Shown here: one piece after another, positions 42,306 through 55,242 of the stretch
Numbering within the stretch: position 1 is the stretch's first letter
Layout of the letters: the number at the start of each line of letters is the position of its first letter
Assembly (NCBI GenBank): GCA_041394285.1
Contig: JAWKIL010000011.1
Span: 1-64,000 of the forward strand
Length of the DNA stretch: 64,000 bases
Direction: 5' to 3'
DNA from: CADEDH01 sp041394285
GTDB lineage: Bacteria; Actinomycetota; Acidimicrobiia; Acidimicrobiales; SZUA-35
Translations under genes and position numbers: made by a program
Notes under the pieces: generated by a model
What the model was told of the DNA's origin: nothing
Database searches by the model: none
The model's input: only the letters and a program-made list of their open reading frames with translations

Positions 42306-44033
42306 TCAACGCCGGGGCGCGAGCGCCCCGGTGGCGGCCTGCCACACCGTGTCGACCCGGGCCCGGAGGCGGGGCACGTCGTCGGCCAGCACGAAGCGGC
42401 GGGCCACCAGCTCGTCGATCACGGCGTCGGCCCCCGTCCGGTGCTCGGCCTCGGTGCACGGCGGCTGCTCGAACCACCAGGTCGCCCCGACCAGGAACAA
42501 CTCGTCGTCGGGGGCACCGATGTCGGCGTGGCGGAGGTTCCAGCCGGTGTGGACGCCGAGGGGTACGGCCACCTCGGGCAGGCGGATACCGCCGATCTCG
42601 TTGCCGGTGGCGTCGACCGCCGGCACCGGGCCCTCGGGTTGGACGAACGAGGCCAGCCGGGGCGTCGGCACCCCGTCGCCGGCGAAGCGGGCCAACACGG
42701 CCTCCCGGGTGGCGAGCTGATCGGCGGCGGGGGCGGTGGACGGCTCGGGCCCGGTCCCGTCGTCGACCCAGGCCACCAGCTGGGCCAGCAGGGCCCGTAG
42801 CACGGGCCGGTAGTCGACCACGTTGAACCCGTGGCGGCCCTTCCACCCCAGGGCCGGCAGGGAGAAGAGCTGGGGCAGGTAGCCGGGGGCGTGCTGGGTG
42901 CCGGCCACCAGGTGGACCCGGACGTCGTCATCGGGCTCGGGGGCCACGAGGGCCCCGTCGCCCCGCCAGTACTCGCTCGACGAGTTCATGGCCATCACCT
43001 TGAGCGGGGCGCCAGCCCGGGCCAGCAGGGCGCCGTAGGTGGGATCGCCGCTGACCTCGGCCGGGTCCGACGGCAGCGTGCCGGGCACGGCGAAGCGGCG
43101 GTTGAACTGGCCCCGCCGGCCCCCGGCGATCACGGGCATGGCGGCGTCGTGGGCCGCCTCGCCGGTTTCGGTGCGGTTGAGGCCGTCGTACAGGAGCTGG
43201 CGGATCACCCGGCCCGACTGCGACACGCCGAACAGCACCGTGCGCCGCACGCCCTCGGACTCCCGGAGCCACGGGCCCACGTCACGCAGGGCCAGCAGCC
43301 CGCAGCCGCCCACCACGGCGCCCGAGGTGGTGTACTCCACCCGGTAGGTGGCGCCGGGGGTGAACCCGCCGGGGCGATGGAGCCCGGTGACGGGACCGTC
43401 GGGCCGGTCACCGGCCCGGGCGAACCCCCACGACCCGGCCGGCAGCGGCACGCCGTCCTCGGTCAGCGTCGCCCCCTCGGGGTCGGCCGGCGGCCACAGC
43501 CGGTGCCCGGGCAACACGAGCGGCAGGCGCTCGGCGGCCGACGTGGCCCGGGCCGTGTAGCTGACCGGTCCCTCGATGCCGGGGTCGACCAGCGCCGGCG
43601 CCCGCAGGCCGATCAGCGTGGGCACCCGGATGTCGAACTGCCAGCCGGCGAAGGCCAGCGTCCAGCCCTGGGCCACCAGATGGCCGTCGCCCGGGGGCGG
43701 CTCCGGCGGCTGGGGGAAGAACGGCGTGTCGTCGAGCTGGAGATAGGCCGAAGCCGTCGGCCCGCCCCGGTTCACCACGTCCACGAGGGCCCACCCGTTC
43801 CGGGCGGCGGGGTCGGCCGGCTGGATCAGCACCACGTCGTGGTCGAAGTGGACGAGCCCGTCGGGGCCCCGCTCGGCCCGGTCGAGATCGACGATGGCGG
43901 CATTTGCCGGATGGCCCGGATCGACGGCGTGGCGAACCACCAGCCGGCGCAGGACCGCCGGCCCCGCCCCGGCGAACGGGCGCCCACCGACGTACGGCTC
44001 GGACGCGACCTCGTGGACCCCCACCACTGCCAT
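42306..44033 (-). CDS. Large alpha/beta hydrolase domain protein (ABhydrolase_10 type)
   Basis: 575 residues. N-terminal beta-rich region followed by a hydrolase core with the elbow 'GVSQSGRVIRQLLYDGLNR'. The Gly-x-Ser-x-Ser-Gly-Arg variant is characteristic of this family. No signal peptide is seen, although relatives are often exported. Function unknown; an esterase or peptidase activity is likely. It ends close to the DUF2889 repeat and starts 48 bases from the receiver gene stop. Confidence 0.83.
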   Translation of the reverse strand: MAVVGVHEVASEPYVGGRPFAGAGPAVLRRLVVRHAVDPGHPANAAIVDLDRAERGPDGLVHFDHDVVLIQPADPAARNGWALVDVVNRGGPTASAYLQLDDTPFFPQPPEPPPGDGHLVAQGWTLAFAGWQFDIRVPTLIGLRAPALVDPGIEGPVSYTARATSAAERLPLVLPGHRLWPPADPEGATLTEDGVPLPAGSWGFARAGDRPDGPVTGLHRPGGFTPGATYRVEYTTSGAVVGGCGLLALRDVGPWLRESEGVRRTVLFGVSQSGRVIRQLLYDGLNRTETGEAAHDAAMPVIAGGRRGQFNRRFAVPGTLPSDPAEVSGDPTYGALLARAGAPLKVMAMNSSSEYWRGDGALVAPEPDDDVRVHLVAGTQHAPGYLPQLFSLPALGWKGRHGFNVVDYRPVLRALLAQLVAWVDDGTGPEPSTAPAADQLATREAVLARFAGDGVPTPRLASFVQPEGPVPAVDATGNEIGGIRLPEVAVPLGVHTGWNLRHADIGAPDDELFLVGATWWFEQPPCTEAEHRTGADAVIDELVARRFVLADDVPRLRARVDTVWQAATGALAPRR

Positions 44034-44046
44034 GTCCCGACCCTAG

Positions 44047-44086
44047 CTCAGGCCGGCCCGCTAGCCCTCAGGCCGGCCCGCTACCC
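44047..44086. repeat. 20-bp tandem duplication at the receiver gene stop codon
   Basis: CTCAGGCCGGCCCGCTAGCC (44047-44066) is followed by a copy with one substitution (44067-44086). The second copy contains the TAG stop of the minus-strand receiver gene. Confidence 0.9.
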
Positions 44087-44527
44087 CTCGGGCACCGGGC
44101 CGAGGCGGGCCGAGACGAACCGGTGGCCGGCCAGCGCCGCCGCCACCGCCGCTCGCAGGTCGGCCGGGCTGCCCTTGAGCACATAGGCCATGGCCCCGGC
44201 GGCGAGGCTCTGCTCCACGTACGACCGGCGGCTGTGACCCGACACGACGACGCACCGCAGGGTCGGCCACCGCCGCCCGACCTCGGTCACCACCTGCAGG
44301 CCGCTCAGCCCGGGCAGCGAGAAGTCCACCACCACCACGTCGATCGGCGGCGATACCGGCGCCGCGGCGTCAGCCGGGTCGCCCACCGCGTCGGCAGCCA
44401 GCCGATCGAGGGCGGCCGCCCCGTCGGCGCAGTCCCACACCACCTCCACCTCAGGCGCCTGTTCCAGCACGTCGCGCAGCACCTGACGGTAGCGGCCGTG
44501 ATCCTCGACGATCGCCAACCATGCCAT
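44081..44527 (-). CDS. Stand-alone response-regulator receiver protein
   Basis: 148 residues from ATG 44527. One CheY-like domain: 'IVEDHGRYRQVLRDVLEQ', phospho-acceptor Asp in 'VVVVDFSLPGLSGLQVV', Ser in 'VVSGHS' and Lys in 'YVLKGS'. No output domain; the last 25 residues are a helix and tail. It lies 10 bases downstream of the giant kinase gene on the same strand, so it is the probable phosphoacceptor of that kinase. Confidence 0.88.
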   Translation of the reverse strand: MAWLAIVEDHGRYRQVLRDVLEQAPEVEVVWDCADGAAALDRLAADAVGDPADAAAPVSPPIDVVVVDFSLPGLSGLQVVTEVGRRWPTLRCVVVSGHSRRSYVEQSLAAGAMAYVLKGSPADLRAAVAAALAGHRFVSARLGPVPEG

Positions 44528-44537
44528 CGCCCCCGCC

Positions 44538-49003
<4,466 letters not shown>

Positions 49004-49011
<8 letters not shown>

Positions 49012-49705
49012 CGCCAACCAGCCTCTCACCTTCGGCCCGGCGTGCGTCGCTCGGGGCTGAGGTCATGGCGAAGCGGAACTGCCGATCGCGGCCACCGGGC
49101 CACGCGACGCTGAGCTCGGCACCGCTCAGGCGGGCCAGCTCCGCCGCCACCCACGGCCCGATGCCGTCACCGACCGCCACCGGCCGGGCCGGCCACACCC
49201 CGGGAGGAACCTCGCCCGGGCCCACCGTCACCTCCACCGAACCCGGTTCGGCCCCGACCTCCACCACCGCCGTCACCCCGTGGCCGGCGGCGGCCGCCTC
49301 GGCCACGATCACCGCCAGGCTCCGTCGGACCAGAGCCGGATCGGCGGCCACCATCACGGCCGCCCCGCCGCCGGCGGGCGCCCGGCCTGCGGTCGGCGCC
49401 GTCTGCGATCCCGGCCCCAAGGCCTCGGTCATGACCTCGGCCACCAGCGGGGCGAGGTCGGTCACCACCCGGCCCGGGCGCACGTCGCCCCGTACCAGCG
49501 TCTCGAGGTCGGCCAGACGGTCGGTCAGCCGCTCCAGGTCACCGGCGGCCAGAGCCAGCACGCCGAGGCTGCGCTGCCGCAGCGGCTCGGCCAGGTGAGA
49601 GCCTCCCAGCACCTCGAGCTGATGGGCCAGGGCGCCCGCCACGTGCCGCAGCTCGTGACCCAACGTACCCAGGAGGTCGGCCACCCCACGCTCGTCGTCG
49701 CGCAC
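49004..49705 (-). CDS. Histidine-kinase-like protein with degenerate ATP site
   Basis: 233 residues from GTG 49705. A His box 'TLGHELRHVAGALAHQLEVLG' at about 15-35 and a C-terminal 'VAVGDGIGPWVAAELARLSG' G-box. The N-box Asn is missing ('VRRSLAVIVAEAAAAG'), so ATP binding may be lost and the protein may act as a phosphotransfer or regulatory partner. First gene of the operon kinase-like / giant kinase / receiver. Likely transcribed as a leaderless mRNA. Confidence 0.65.
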
Positions 49706-49712
49706 GGTGTCG

Positions 49713-49718
49713 ACACTA
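49713..49718 (-). promoter_or_regulatory. -10 element for a leaderless transcript
   Basis: TAGTGT on the minus strand ends 7 bases before the GTG at 49705. TANNNT followed by 6-7 bases and a start codon is the standard layout of leaderless actinobacterial promoters. It decides between two possible GTG starts, since the other one (49723) lies upstream of this box. Confidence 0.5.
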
Positions 49719-49835
49719 CCCACTGCGAAGCGGGCGGTGACCAGGGGCCGGCCACGTTTCGGGTGATGGATCGGCCCGCGACGGAAGAATGGACCCAGGC
49801 CGCTCGTGTGGCGGCCGGGATCTTGGAGGATGGCC

Positions 49836-50505
49836 ATGCGCGAGGTGCTGATCGTGGACGACCAGCGGGCCTTCGCCGAGTCGCTGGCCCTGGTGGTCGA
49901 TTCCCAGTCCGACCTCCACTGCGTGGGTATCAGCCACACCGGGGCCGACAGCGTGGCCACGGCCACGGCGGTGGGGCCCGATGTGGTGCTCATGGACATC
50001 GGCCTGCCCGACCTCGACGGGATCGAGGCGACCCGGCAGATCCTGGCCCAGCTGCCCTCGGTGCGGGTGGTGATGTTGACGGGCCGGCCCGACGCCGCCG
50101 AGGCTGGCCCGGGCGGCCGGCGCCGGCGCCGCCGCCTTCCTGTTGAAGGACGCCTCGGTCGACGAGATCCTGGAGGCCGTCCGGGCCACGTCGTCCCGCC
50201 GGATCGAGGTCGACCCGGCGGCCATCCAGGCCGTGCTCCTTCCCGGCGACGCCCGACCGGCCGGCCTCACCGAGCTCACCCAGCGCGAGCTCGAGGTGCT
50301 GGCCGGGCTGGGCGAGGGCCGCCCGCCCAAGCAGATCGCCCGTCATCTCGGGATCACCCTCCCCACCTGCCGCGGCCACATCAAGTCGCTGTTCCAGAAG
50401 CTGGGTGCCCACACCGGGTTGGAGGCGGTGGTGGTGGCCCACCGGTACGGCATCCTCCAACTCCCCGACGACGAGCGCCGGCCGGCGCCCGATGAGGTGG
50501 TCTGA
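49836..50505 (+). CDS. NarL/LuxR-type response regulator, interrupted by a one-base shift
   Basis: 222 residues if one base is removed. Receiver domain first ('LIVDDQRAFAESLALVV', Asp in 'VVLMDIGLPDLDG'), then a LuxR helix-turn-helix ('LTQRELEVLAGLGEGRPPKQ', 'GHIKSLFQKLG'). The frame changes at 50103: reading GAG then CTG, skipping one G, gives 'AAELARAAGAGAAAFLLKD', a perfect receiver helix 4/strand 5. GGAGG precedes ATG 49836. Divergent from the kinase operon by 130 bases, so it is a likely output regulator for it. Confidence 0.85.
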
Positions 50506-50567
50506 ACCCCCTCCATTGGGGATGTGCGCCGGTCCTTGGCACCCTAACGTCGAGAGCGGAGGGATGA

Positions 50568-51458
50568 ATGGAGGTGCCGGTGCTCGCGTTCCAGACCAGC
50601 CGACGGTGGGGTCATCGCCTGCGACCGGAGCTTCGGGGCGACGCCGGTCGCCGCTGGGTCGTCAGTACCGACGACCCAGCGGCAGAGGCTGTCTTGACGC
50701 ACCGGGCGGACGGCTCTGTGGATGTCGTCCTCAGCGGCACGTTGTGCACCTACACCACGGAGCTGATCGGACCGGCGGTCCGAACGGCGGCGGAGGGCGC
50801 CGAGGGTCCCGTCCGGCTCGATCTGGACGGCGTCGGCTTCATCGATGGCCGGGGGATCGGCCTCGTCCTCGCTGTGCACCGGGAGGCGTCCGCCCGGGGG
50901 ATCGAATGCCGCTTCATCCGGTGCTCCGCCCCGACCCGTCGGCTGCTGCGCCTCCTGGAGCTGGACCAGCACCCCGCTGATCCGGTTTGGGTCCGGCTGC
51001 CTCGGGTACGCCCCGAACGGACCCGAGACCGAAGGTGCCAATCAGATGGAACCCAGCGCCATACGGTTTGGCATCCCGCCCTCGACGGCCAGCGTCGGAC
51101 CGGCGAGAGACAAACTCCGCCAGGCGCTGGCGGCGTGTACCGCCCCGCTCGAGCTGGTGGGCGACGCCGAGCTGGTGCTCACCGAGCTGGTCACGAACGC
51201 CATCCAGCACGCCGCGCCGCCGATCGAGGTGGAGCTGCGGCTGGAGGATCAGGGTCTCACGGTGGAGGTCATCGATCACAGCCCCGGCGTACCGCCGTGC
51301 CTGCAGCCGCCCGATCTGGACCGGATCGGCGGCTGGGGCCTCGCCATCCTGGCCACCGTCACCGAAGCGTGGGGATTCACCGCCCACCCCGAGCACAAGG
51401 TGGTGTGGGCCCGGCTGGCCCATCGGCCGGCGTGACCCCGGCCGGGCCGGCGGCGTAG
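50568..51458 (+). CDS. STAS-domain protein (anti-sigma-factor-antagonist type); true 3' end unclear
   Basis: The STAS domain covers about residues 35-140 ('RADGSVDVVLSGTLC', 'VRLDLDGVGFIDGRGIGLVLAVH'). The residue phosphorylated in SpoIIAA/RsbV (Ser after 'D' in 'DSSG') is Gly here ('FIDGRG'), so normal switching by phosphorylation is unlikely. Beyond about 51030 the frame reads antisense-like Arg/Gly-rich text across the next gene with no stop until 51458. None of the three frames has a stop between 50990 and 51435. So either the true end was lost, or STAS and the following kinase are one protein split by a one-base shift. Confidence 0.6.
   Translation: MEVPVLAFQTSRRWGHRLRPELRGDAGRRWVVSTDDPAAEAVLTHRADGSVDVVLSGTLCTYTTELIGPAVRTAAEGAEGPVRLDLDGVGFIDGRGIGLVLAVHREASARGIECRFIRCSAPTRRLLRLLELDQHPADPVWVRLPRVRPERTRDRRCQSDGTQRHTVWHPALDGQRRTGERQTPPGAGGVYRPARAGGRRRAGAHRAGHERHPARRAADRGGAAAGGSGSHGGGHRSQPRRTAVPAAARSGPDRRLGPRHPGHRHRSVGIHRPPRAQGGVGPAGPSAGVTPAGPAA
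51046..51435 (+). CDS. RsbW-like ATP-binding protein (anti-sigma factor kinase)
   Basis: 129 residues from ATG 51046. HATPase_c_2 domain with N-box 'ELVLTELVTNAIQHA', 'VEVIDHSPGVPP' in place of the usual Asp-x-Gly loop, and G-box 'DRIGGWGLAIL'. Such proteins bind sigma factors and phosphorylate STAS antagonists. Its ribosome site (GAAGGTG) is weak and somewhat distant. If one base is removed upstream it joins the STAS frame into a 288-residue fusion. Confidence 0.83.
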   Translation: MEPSAIRFGIPPSTASVGPARDKLRQALAACTAPLELVGDAELVLTELVTNAIQHAAPPIEVELRLEDQGLTVEVIDHSPGVPPCLQPPDLDRIGGWGLAILATVTEAWGFTAHPEHKVVWARLAHRPA

Positions 51459-51503
51459 GCTCGGGCTGAGCCATCGAGCGCCATCGAGCAAGGAGGGGGA
51501 CCT

Positions 51504-52319
51504 GTGATCACCGCACTGCCCCGCATCGCCATCGCCATGCACGACTTCGAGGGCGCCCTCGACACCTTCCAACGGGTGCTGGGCATGCCGGTGGTCGACC
51601 ACTCGCACCACACGGTGCCGGCCCTCGGGGCCCACGTGGCCATGTGCGCCCCCGCCGTGGGGTCCAACATCGAGCTGATGTCTCCCTCCGATCCTGAGGC
51701 GCCGTTGAGCCAGGCCCTGCAGGCCTTCCTCCACCGCCGGGGCGACGGCCTGTACGCCCTGATGCTGGAGGCCCCGGTGCCCGACGAGGAGGCGGTAGGC
51801 CTGGCCCAGCGGGGCCTCGACGTGATGCCCCTCATGCCGGGGGCGCACGGCCGCGACGTCCATCCCCGCAGCACCCACGGCGTGCTGATCCGGGTCTACC
51901 CGAACGACTCGGCCCCGGCCCCGCCCGGGTTGGTGAGCGAGGCGCCGAACCTCACCGGGATCACCCGGGCCATCGTCGGCGTGACCGACGCCTCGCTGGC
52001 CGCCACCGCCTACGGGCACGGGTTCGGCCTGCCGGTGGGCCCGGTGGTCAACGACCCCGAGCGCGGCGTGGACGCCGTCACCGTCACCCCGCCCAAGGGC
52101 GGCGTGATCGAGCTGGTGTCGGTGGCCGACACCACCCGCCCCTTCGCCCGAGACATCCAGACGTTCCTCAAGGAGCGCAACCACGGCCTGTTCGCCCTGG
52201 TCCTGGAGGCGGACGACCCGGCCTCGGCCGCCGCCACCCTGCGGGAGCGGGGCCTGACCGAGAGCGCCACCGAGACCCCCACTTTCGAGGTCTACGGCGC
52301 CCGCTTCATCATCCAGTAG
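51504..52319 (+). CDS. Two-domain VOC-family protein (methylmalonyl-CoA epimerase-like)
   Basis: 271 residues from GTG 51504 (AAGGAGG upstream). Two glyoxalase-fold halves: 'IAIAMHDFEGALDTFQRVLG' and 'RAIVGVTDASLAATAYGHGF'. 'IELMSPSDPEAPLSQALQAF' and 'IELVSVADTTRPFARDIQTF' are the paired C-terminal strands and recall methylmalonyl-CoA epimerase ('IELL.P......FL..'). It meets the CoA-transferase gene stop to stop with no gap. Confidence 0.8.
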   Translation: MITALPRIAIAMHDFEGALDTFQRVLGMPVVDHSHHTVPALGAHVAMCAPAVGSNIELMSPSDPEAPLSQALQAFLHRRGDGLYALMLEAPVPDEEAVGLAQRGLDVMPLMPGAHGRDVHPRSTHGVLIRVYPNDSAPAPPGLVSEAPNLTGITRAIVGVTDASLAATAYGHGFGLPVGPVVNDPERGVDAVTVTPPKGGVIELVSVADTTRPFARDIQTFLKERNHGLFALVLEADDPASAAATLRERGLTESATETPTFEVYGARFIIQ

Positions 52320-54665
52320 CTATTCCAGCGCCTCCGCGATGGCGAGCTCGGCGATGCGGTCGTCGTCGTAGCCGAGGATGTCGTGCAGCACCTCGTAGCT
52401 GTGCTGGCCGTAGGTGGGACCGGCCCAGTCGTAGGACCCCCGGCTGCGGGTGAGAGCGAACGGAGGCTGGTCGACCACCACCGAGCGGGCGATGGGGTGC
52501 GGGGTCCAGCGGAACATCTCCCGGTGGGCCAGCTGGGGGTCGACCCAGGCGTCGGGCCCCTCGGCCACATTGTGGGCCGGGATGCCATGGGCCTGGAGGC
52601 GGCTGGCCAGACCGGGGGCGTCCTGGCGGGCCGTCCAGTCGGCCAGCAGCTTGTCCAGCTCGTCTCGCTGCTCGATCCGCTCGGCCGTGGTGAGGTCGGC
52701 CAGGTCCCGCCGGCGCATCTCGATGCACAGTGAGCGCCACTGGTCGTCGGTGTCCACCGCCACCGCCACCCACCGGTCGGTGCCGGCCGCCGGGTACACC
52801 CCGTGGGGCGCCCGCTCCGGGTCGAGGTTGCCGGCCCGGGTGAGCTTGGCCTCCCCCGCCTGGCGGGCCAGCAGGGCCGGGGTGAGGAAGTGGGTGGCCG
52901 CCTCCATCTGGGAGAAGTCGAGGTACTGGCCCTGGCCGGTGCGGCGGCGGTGGTCGAGCGCAGCCAGGATGGCCATCACGCTGAACCGGGGGGAGGTGAA
53001 GTCGGTGTAGGCCATGTAGGGGCCGGCCGGGGCCCGGTCGGGCCAGCCGGTGATGTCGAAGAAGCCGGCCACGGCGGCGGCCAGGTTGCCGAACCCGGCG
53101 AAGTCCTTCATCGGGCCGGTCTGGCCCATCACGCAGCTCGACAGCATCACCAGGCCCGGGTTGACGGCCCGCAGGTCCTCGTAGCCGAGACCCAGCGACG
53201 CCATCGTGCCCGGGGTGAAGCTCTCGGTGACGAGATCGGCCCAGCGGGCCAGGTCCCGCACCACCTCCTGGGCCTCGGGCTTGGCCAGGTTGAGGGCCAG
53301 GCCCATCTTGCCGGCGTTGGCCACGTGCCACGTGATGGCGTTCTCCTGCTCGGGGATGTCGTCACGATGGCCCAGCGCGGCGCGCAGGATGTCGGGCCGG
53401 CGCTCGGACTCGATGCGCACCACCGTGGCCCCCCAGTGGGCCAGCACCCGGGTGGCCAGCGGCATGGCCGCCACCCAGGCCAGGTCGAGCACCTTGACCC
53501 CGGCCAGCGGCCGGTCGCCCGTGGGCGCCTCGGCCTGGTCGGCCGCAGGCAGGGGAGCCGGCCGTGACCGGGCACTGAGGGCGGTCACGACCGGGCCTGG
53601 TTCGGCCGGGGCCGGGCCGAGGGCCGCCAGCGGGGAGCCGTGGGCCTTCACCATGGCCCCCGGATGGCGGACGCCGTCGACCTCCTCCCAGTAGCCGCGG
53701 GCGGCGAGCTGGGGGTTGGCCAGCACGTCGTCGAGGTCGGCCACCGGCACGATCAGCAGGGCCCGCTCGGCGGCGGCTGCCGCCAGCTCCGCCTTCGACT
53801 TCGTGGCGGTGAAGGCCTCGATCTCGTCCATGATCTCGCCGAACTCGTCGAGCGTGTACTCGCCGTCCTGGATCTTGATGGCGAACTCCACGTAGTCCCG
53901 GGCCAGGGTGTCGTCCCGGCACGCCCCCTCGGCATGCATCCACTCGATGAGGCGGCGGGTGAACGGGCCGCCCATCGGGCCGAACAGGAGGCTGACCACC
54001 ACGTGGCCGTCGGTGGCCGGGTAGACCCAGCGCACGGGCAGGGTGCCGATCCACACCCCGCCCCCCGACCGCTTGGGCGTCGGCAGCCCGGCCGGCGGGT
54101 TGAGGGTGGAGGGTAGGGAGGCGCCGAGCACGGCGGCCTGGACCGGGCAGTCGACCCCCTGACCGAGCCCCGTACGGGCCCGTTCGGCCAGCGCCACCAG
54201 GGCCCCCACCGCCCCCTCGCAGCAGGCGTGCATCCAGGCCTGGGGCAGGCTGGTGCGCACCGGGGGCCGGTCGAAGTCGCCGGTCACCGCCATCTGCCCG
54301 CTGGCCGCCATCAGCGTCAGGTCGGTGGCCAGCCAGCCGGCCTTGGGCCCGGTGAGCCCGAACGGGGTCAGGGCCAGGGTCACGAGGGCGGGGTCGGCGG
54401 CCCGCAGGTCGTGGAGGAAGGCGACGTCGGACGGGTGGCCGTCGGCGATCACCAGGTCCACGTCGGCCGCCAGGCGGGCCAGCTCATCGGGGTTGTCGAC
54501 CGTGACCGACGCCTTGCCCCGGTTGTAGGCGGCGAACCAGTGGTCCCGGGGGTGACCGCCCGGCGGCTCGGCCAGGACCACCTCCGCCCCCAGCTGGGCC
54601 AGCAGGAAACCCGCCAACCAGCCATTGCGACCGCAAGCATCGAGTACCCGATAGGGCTCCAGCAT
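52320..54665 (-). CDS. Two-domain CaiB/BaiF CoA-transferase (paralogue of 7375-9825)
   Basis: 781 residues: two fused class III CoA-transferase domains (about 1-370 and 395-781). As in the paralogue, only the second half keeps an acidic residue at the active-site position ('MAYTDFTSPRFS'); the first half reads 'QAWMHACCEGAVG'. Openings 'MLEPYRVLDACGRNGWLAGF' and 'VKVLDLAWVAAMPLATRVLA' mark the two domains. ATG 54665. Probably a pseudo-heterodimer with one working site per chain. Confidence 0.9.
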   Translation of the reverse strand: MLEPYRVLDACGRNGWLAGFLLAQLGAEVVLAEPPGGHPRDHWFAAYNRGKASVTVDNPDELARLAADVDLVIADGHPSDVAFLHDLRAADPALVTLALTPFGLTGPKAGWLATDLTLMAASGQMAVTGDFDRPPVRTSLPQAWMHACCEGAVGALVALAERARTGLGQGVDCPVQAAVLGASLPSTLNPPAGLPTPKRSGGGVWIGTLPVRWVYPATDGHVVVSLLFGPMGGPFTRRLIEWMHAEGACRDDTLARDYVEFAIKIQDGEYTLDEFGEIMDEIEAFTATKSKAELAAAAAERALLIVPVADLDDVLANPQLAARGYWEEVDGVRHPGAMVKAHGSPLAALGPAPAEPGPVVTALSARSRPAPLPAADQAEAPTGDRPLAGVKVLDLAWVAAMPLATRVLAHWGATVVRIESERRPDILRAALGHRDDIPEQENAITWHVANAGKMGLALNLAKPEAQEVVRDLARWADLVTESFTPGTMASLGLGYEDLRAVNPGLVMLSSCVMGQTGPMKDFAGFGNLAAAVAGFFDITGWPDRAPAGPYMAYTDFTSPRFSVMAILAALDHRRRTGQGQYLDFSQMEAATHFLTPALLARQAGEAKLTRAGNLDPERAPHGVYPAAGTDRWVAVAVDTDDQWRSLCIEMRRRDLADLTTAERIEQRDELDKLLADWTARQDAPGLASRLQAHGIPAHNVAEGPDAWVDPQLAHREMFRWTPHPIARSVVVDQPPFALTRSRGSYDWAGPTYGQHSYEVLHDILGYDDDRIAELAIAEALE

Positions 54666-54702
54666 CTCGTCCGCTCCCCCCTTGGTGCGACCGTGGTGGG
54701 CC

Positions 54703-55218
54703 CTATGGTCTCACCAGGTCCAGGCGGAACGCCAGCAGTGTCCGCTCGGGGGCGAACGTCCAGTCGTGCTCCGGTTGCCGGGCGAAGCCGAGCCGGCGGT
54801 ACATCCCCTGGGCCACCCGCATGGGCTCGGCCGTGTAGAGCCACAGATGGCGGTGACCTCCGGCCCGGGCCCGCTCGATCACCCAGTGGACGAGGGCCGT
54901 GCCCACGCCCCGGCCGCCGGCCTCGGGGGCGACGCCCAACATGCGGAAGCTGGGCTCGCCGTCGTGGTGCTCGTCGAGCGCCGAGCCCGGGGGCACGTAG
55001 GTGACGCAGCCGGCCAGCATCCCGTCGACGTGGGCCACGGCCACCTCGGCCGAGCGCACCCGGCCGGCGACGTCGCGCAGCTCGGCCCGGTAGCCGTCCT
55101 CCTCGAGCGGCCAACCGTCGGGGATGGCGGCGTAGGCCCGCTCCACCAGATCGGCGGCCGCCGCCGCCAGCTCGTCGATGCCCGGCTCGTCGGGGTCCAG
55201 CACCCGAACCTGGATCAT
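54703..55218 (-). CDS. GNAT-family N-acetyltransferase
   Basis: 171 residues. Acetyl-CoA loop 'GVAPEAGGRGVGTALVHWVI' (Gln/Arg-x-x-Gly-x-Gly/Ala variant) and the C-terminal 'MYRRLGFARQPEHDW'. Substrate cannot be inferred. The ATG at 55218 has no ribosome site but a -10 box 6 bases upstream, so the mRNA is probably leaderless. Divergent from the AKR fusion, 24 bases apart. Confidence 0.87.
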   Translation of the reverse strand: MIQVRVLDPDEPGIDELAAAAADLVERAYAAIPDGWPLEEDGYRAELRDVAGRVRSAEVAVAHVDGMLAGCVTYVPPGSALDEHHDGEPSFRMLGVAPEAGGRGVGTALVHWVIERARAGGHRHLWLYTAEPMRVAQGMYRRLGFARQPEHDWTFAPERTLLAFRLDLVRP

Positions 55219-55224
55219 GGGATC

Positions 55225-55230
55225 ACCCTA
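55225..55230 (-). promoter_or_regulatory. -10 element for the GNAT gene, leaderless layout
   Basis: TAGGGT on the minus strand, 6 bases before the ATG. It lies in the 24-base gap between two divergent starts, so the opposite gene must share this space or begin upstream within the GNAT gene. Confidence 0.45.
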
Positions 55231-55242
55231 ACCCGCTAGGTT

